64,000 nucleotides of DNA from Ancylomarina sp. DW003. Lineage in GTDB: Bacteria; Bacteroidota; Bacteroidia; Bacteroidales; Marinifilaceae. Below the pieces are notes generated by a model. That model worked only from the letters and a program-made list of their open reading frames with translations, was not told the origin of the DNA and searched no databases. The DNA is taken from positions 60,368 to 124,367 of the forward strand of contig NZ_JAKJSD010000013.1 of NCBI RefSeq assembly GCF_029029505.1, read 5' to 3'. Position numbers and translations under genes: made by a program. Positions 63,884 to 64,000 of the stretch are shown one piece after another. Each line of letters begins with the position of its first letter. Position 1 is the first letter of the stretch.

Positions 63884-64000
63884 GACGTTTAAAATTTGGG
63901 TTAGTAAATAATTAGTTAACATAGAATTGAGACAGGTACGGAGTAGGTACCCACTTGTCCTTACTCCTTTTTGTCTCTACGTTCCCGCTTTTTGCGATCA

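Overview
The window is an AT-rich stretch of a Bacteroidota chromosome. Three lines of evidence support this: promoter boxes of the Bacteroidota type (TTG, about 19 bases, then TAnnTTTG), a FecI/FecR/TonB-receptor surface-signalling set, and a type IX secretion C-terminal domain. The gene set looks like a marine Marinilabiliales/Marinifilaceae-type organism, but that placement is inference. No rRNA, tRNA or CRISPR array was seen.

Bases 1-8,090 are the end of the division and cell-wall cluster: ftsW (partial), murG, murC, ftsQ, ftsA, then two complete tandem ftsZ genes and a GatB/YqeY-like gene. The two FtsZ GTPase cores align without gaps through at least their first 120 residues, but the tails differ. 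The second has the IPAYKRKQ-type C-terminal peptide. The first ends in a short amphipathic stretch that resembles an FtsA membrane-targeting helix. Bases 8,167-14,473 hold miaB, two lipid-type acyltransferases, a long amidophosphoribosyltransferase and a SPOR protein. A 760-base gap follows and contains a possible small RNA. Bases 15,236-19,251 hold an RprXY-like two-component pair, then a BlaI repressor with an M56-peptidase/TonB fusion. The blaI promoter carries two clear dyad operators.

Bases 19,308-32,483 contain a helical-repeat protein, a sigma/anti-sigma/TonB-receptor operon, a lipoprotein, lepA, a Cache-PAS histidine kinase and an acidic secreted protein. Bases 32,834-36,849 are a tight four-gene minus-strand operon (Old Yellow Enzyme, DUF1097, polysaccharide deacetylase, DoxX) divergent from an AraC regulator. 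A 23-bp dyad repeat array lies just beyond it.

Bases 38,964-62,578 form one large Rhs polymorphic-toxin island on the minus strand. Its head is a cohesin-like protein with a type IX sorting domain, a 1,308-residue coiled-coil/tail-collar fibre, and a full-length 2,369-residue Rhs protein with an embedded dockerin-like pair. Downstream are eight displaced Rhs C-terminal fragments, each followed by a small membrane protein or lipoprotein that looks like its immunity gene. Five of these small proteins form one four-helix membrane family and two (perhaps three) form a two-helix PH-like family. One displaced Rhs fragment is split by a 288-bp element with 13-bp terminal inverted repeats and a 4-bp target duplication. 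The element carries only an 84-residue GIY-YIG protein, whose stop codon comes from the target duplication. The intact Rhs copy in the same window shows the empty site. The window ends with a DUF6266 protein.
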